A DNA stretch of 64,000 bases from Chitinophaga horti (lineage in GTDB: Bacteria; Bacteroidota; Bacteroidia; Chitinophagales; Chitinophagaceae), in contig NZ_CP107006.1 in the NCBI RefSeq assembly GCF_022867795.2, positions 5,146,001 through 5,210,000 on the forward strand, read 5' to 3'. The position numbers and the translations under genes are program-made. This document shows, piece after piece, positions 62,296-64,000 of the stretch. Positions within the stretch are counted from its first letter, which is position 1. Every line of letters starts with the position of its first letter. The notes beneath the pieces were generated by a model. It saw only the letters and a program-made list of their open reading frames with translations. It did no database searches and was not told where the DNA came from.

Positions 62296-63171
62296 TTATC
62301 TCAATATTTTATAGTTGCGGTAGTCGAACAGGCGGCGCCCGGTCTTTTTCTCGATCCAGTATAATAGCTTATCCTTAAAGCCAAACCGCTTCAGGCTGAT
62401 GTCGTGCTCAAATTCCCAGTTAATGCGTTTGATGCGCTCGTGCATCACCTTTGGATGCGTACCCGTAAACCGCTCCACCGAGTCAGTAATGGAGTAATCA
62501 AAGTCGCCCGTCACGCGGCGCTTCTCGTACTTTTCCGTATCGTTACCGTAATACAGGCTGCGGGCGTTATTTACTTTGATGGCCTGCGTATCCGGACTTT
62601 TTACCCAACCGTAATGAGATACGGTAGCGTTTACTCGTTTTACGTGCAGCTTTTGGCCGTTCTTGCGAAAGCCCTGTGCGTCGCGGTACGAGCGGGTGTC
62701 CTTATCGTAACGGATAATGCGGATCTCATTTTTGTACCAGGTGCGGCTGTCACCCACGTAATCGTAACTGCCGAAAAAGTGGCGGTATTTAAATAACAAC
62801 CCTTCTACCCGTTTATCATCTTGATAACGCTCCATCGCTGCCCGTATCGCAGGATAATCCTCTTCATGCAGCACCTCATCAGCCTGTATATAAATCGCCC
62901 AGGTAGTGGCGGGGTCTACATGTGCATACGCTTTATCCGTTTCCACGGCGAGTATGCGACCGCCTTCTTTCAAAGAATCGTCCCATACAGAATGAAAGAT
63001 GCGCACCTTAGGAGAGTCGATAGACTGTATCAGTTCCAGCGTACCGTCGTTGCAATCGCCTACGCTTACCACCACTTCATCGCACAGCGGCAGGATGGAC
63101 GTAATGGCCTCTACCACGGGATAATCGTACTTCACAGCGTTGCGTACAAAGGTGAACCCTGAAATTTTCAT
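62296..63171 (-). CDS. Glycosyltransferase family 2 protein
   Basis: From the ATG at 63171 the product has 291 residues and opens KISGFTFVRNAVKYDYPVVEAITSILPLCDEVVVSVGDCNDGT, the GT-A nucleotide-sugar fold, with a later metal motif WAIYIQADEVLHEEDYPAI. The remaining part is basic and may bind acceptor. It is the first gene of the five-gene operon and divergent from meaB. Sugar donor and acceptor are unknown; a cell-envelope glycan is likely. Confidence 0.88.
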   Translation of the reverse strand: MKISGFTFVRNAVKYDYPVVEAITSILPLCDEVVVSVGDCNDGTLELIQSIDSPKVRIFHSVWDDSLKEGGRILAVETDKAYAHVDPATTWAIYIQADEVLHEEDYPAIRAAMERYQDDKRVEGLLFKYRHFFGSYDYVGDSRTWYKNEIRIIRYDKDTRSYRDAQGFRKNGQKLHVKRVNATVSHYGWVKSPDTQAIKVNNARSLYYGNDTEKYEKRRVTGDFDYSITDSVERFTGTHPKVMHERIKRINWEFEHDISLKRFGFKDKLLYWIEKKTGRRLFDYRNYKILR

Positions 63172-63248
63172 GATACATGTATAAGGCCACAAAGATGATA
63201 AAACGGCATCCAAATCCCAAATAGCATTTAGGTTATGAAATTTGCGTT

Positions 63249-63256
63249 TACATTTG
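63249..63256 (+). promoter_or_regulatory. TACATTTG -7 box before meaB
   Basis: Exact TAnnTTTG match, only four bases before the start codon. The transcript would begin near the ATG. Confidence 0.4.
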
Positions 63257-63260
63257 CTGC

Positions 63261-64000
63261 ATGTCGCCTGCATACATCAACGGCCTGCTCGAAGGCCATA
63301 TTAAAACGCTGGCCCGCTGCATATCCCTGGTGGAGAATGAAGCGGAGGGCTACGAGCAGCTGCTGGAGCAATTGCCTGCCGCTACCAACACGCGTGTGGT
63401 AGGCATTACCGGTCCTCCCGGTGCAGGCAAAAGCACGCTGGTGAATGCATTGATCAGTGAGTTGCTGGCACAGCAAAAAAAGGTGGCCATCATTGCGGTA
63501 GACCCATCCAGCCCGTTCAATTTTGGCGCGTTATTGGGCGACCGCATCCGCATGAGCCAACACTTTAATAACCCGGATGTATTTATCCGCTCCATGGCTA
63601 GCCGCGGCGCACTTGGCGGCCTAAGCCCCAAAGTGATCGAAGTAAGTGATGTGATTTGCGCCGCTGGTTTCGACTACCTGTTTATCGAAACCGTGGGAGT
63701 CGGACAAAGTGAAGTGGAAATAGCCGGCATTGCTGATAGTACAGTGGTCGTCGTCGTGCCAGAAGCCGGCGATGAAATACAAACCATGAAAGCCGGCCTC
63801 ATGGAAATTGCCGATGTATTCGTCGTGAACAAAGCCGATCGCGCCAATGCGGACGAGTTCGTGAAAAACCTGCGCCTCCTTGCGCATACACGTCAAACGG
63901 ACTCCTGGGAAATACCGGTGGTAAAAACAGTGGCCACGCAAGAGCAGGGCGTGCATGATCTCATTGAAGCGTTACAAAAACATCAATCACAACTCCGCGG
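63261..64000 (+). CDS. meaB: Methylmalonyl-CoA mutase-associated GTPase MeaB (partial)
   Basis: The ATG at 63261 starts MSPAYINGLLEGHIKTLARCIS, and the frame remains open to the right edge (246 codons, about three quarters of the usual length). It has P-loop GPPGAGKST, the VDPSSPFNFGALLGDRIRM loop, ETVGVGQSEVEIA (walker B/Mg2+) and VVNKADRANADEF (guanine recognition NKAD). MeaB chaperones B12-dependent methylmalonyl-CoA mutase. The mutase genes may lie beyond the window. Confidence 0.95.
   Translation, partial: MSPAYINGLLEGHIKTLARCISLVENEAEGYEQLLEQLPAATNTRVVGITGPPGAGKSTLVNALISELLAQQKKVAIIAVDPSSPFNFGALLGDRIRMSQHFNNPDVFIRSMASRGALGGLSPKVIEVSDVICAAGFDYLFIETVGVGQSEVEIAGIADSTVVVVVPEAGDEIQTMKAGLMEIADVFVVNKADRANADEFVKNLRLLAHTRQTDSWEIPVVKTVATQEQGVHDLIEALQKHQSQLR

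Noticed and set aside
1..64000. CRISPR array or prophage
   Set aside because: No regularly spaced repeats, integrase, or phage structural genes were seen.

Overview
The window reads as chromosome of a Bacteroidota bacterium, most likely family Chitinophagaceae (Chitinophaga-like). The evidence is a SusC/SusD pair with its own ECF sigma factor and FecR anti-sigma, many families largely confined to Bacteroidota (DUF4290, DUF4843, PKD-like lipoprotein, IPExxxVDY, TIGR02757, DUF6263), and promoters of the Bacteroidota type (TAnnTTTG at -7, sometimes TTG/TTTG at -33). Intrinsic terminators are frequent and clear. No phage, insertion sequence, rRNA or CRISPR array was seen.

Layout. 0-10.4 kb: a minus-strand nutrient-uptake locus, transcribed sigma -> FecR -> SusC -> SusD -> DUF4843 lipoprotein -> PKD-like lipoprotein -> TlpA-like thioredoxin. 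It has no glycoside hydrolase, so the ligand is unknown. 10.5-18.4 kb: M28 peptidase, tatC-rpiB, a CNNM/CBS membrane protein, gmk, and DUF4290-murA. 18.6-24.8 kb: an SDR, an Lrp regulator, a tRNA-like RNA, a GT-C-like membrane protein, trmB, an alkyltransferase-like protein, an IPExxxVDY protein and a pterin dehydratase. 24.8-27.9 kb: a LytS/LytTR two-component pair and a small proline-rich lipoprotein. 28-36 kb: rho, asnS, exbD, a 2OG-Fe(II) oxygenase-like protein, a hydrolase and a chromate transporter. 36-45.6 kb: frameshifted galM, a deoxyhypusine-synthase homologue, a PepSY-like protein, acpH, DUF2911, a Met-pathway PLP enzyme, a TIGR02757 operon and a fatty-acid-hydroxylase-like protein. 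45.6-55 kb: GH9-deacetylase fusion with a class A beta-lactamase-like partner, FAH plus flavin reductase, DUF4197, USP and lysS. 55-64 kb: frameshifted DPP-IV-type peptidase, a cluster of small-RNA copies around csaA, a five-gene operon (GT2, LON-domain protein, coaX, outer-membrane protein, lptC) and the start of meaB.

The most interesting signal is a five-copy family of about 60-nt elements (one at 41.0 kb, four between 57.6 and 58.8 kb). Each has a TAnnTTTG-like box, a conserved 5' block and a terminator hairpin in which one base pair is G-C, A-U or U-A in different copies. This looks like a small-RNA family. A second dispersed repeat (core GAGTGACACAACGGCGG, four copies) sits only between genes. 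A third curiosity is a tRNA-like RNA with a class II body, a GUC in the anticodon position and a variable region of over 70 nt, bounded by a good promoter and terminator.

Several enzymes carry altered active sites: MurA with Asp for the fosfomycin-target Cys, an alkyltransferase-like PAHR protein, an SDR without YxxxK, and CoaX without the usual DxGT Asp. Two genes (galM, DPP-IV) are broken by single-base frameshifts that may be real or sequence errors.
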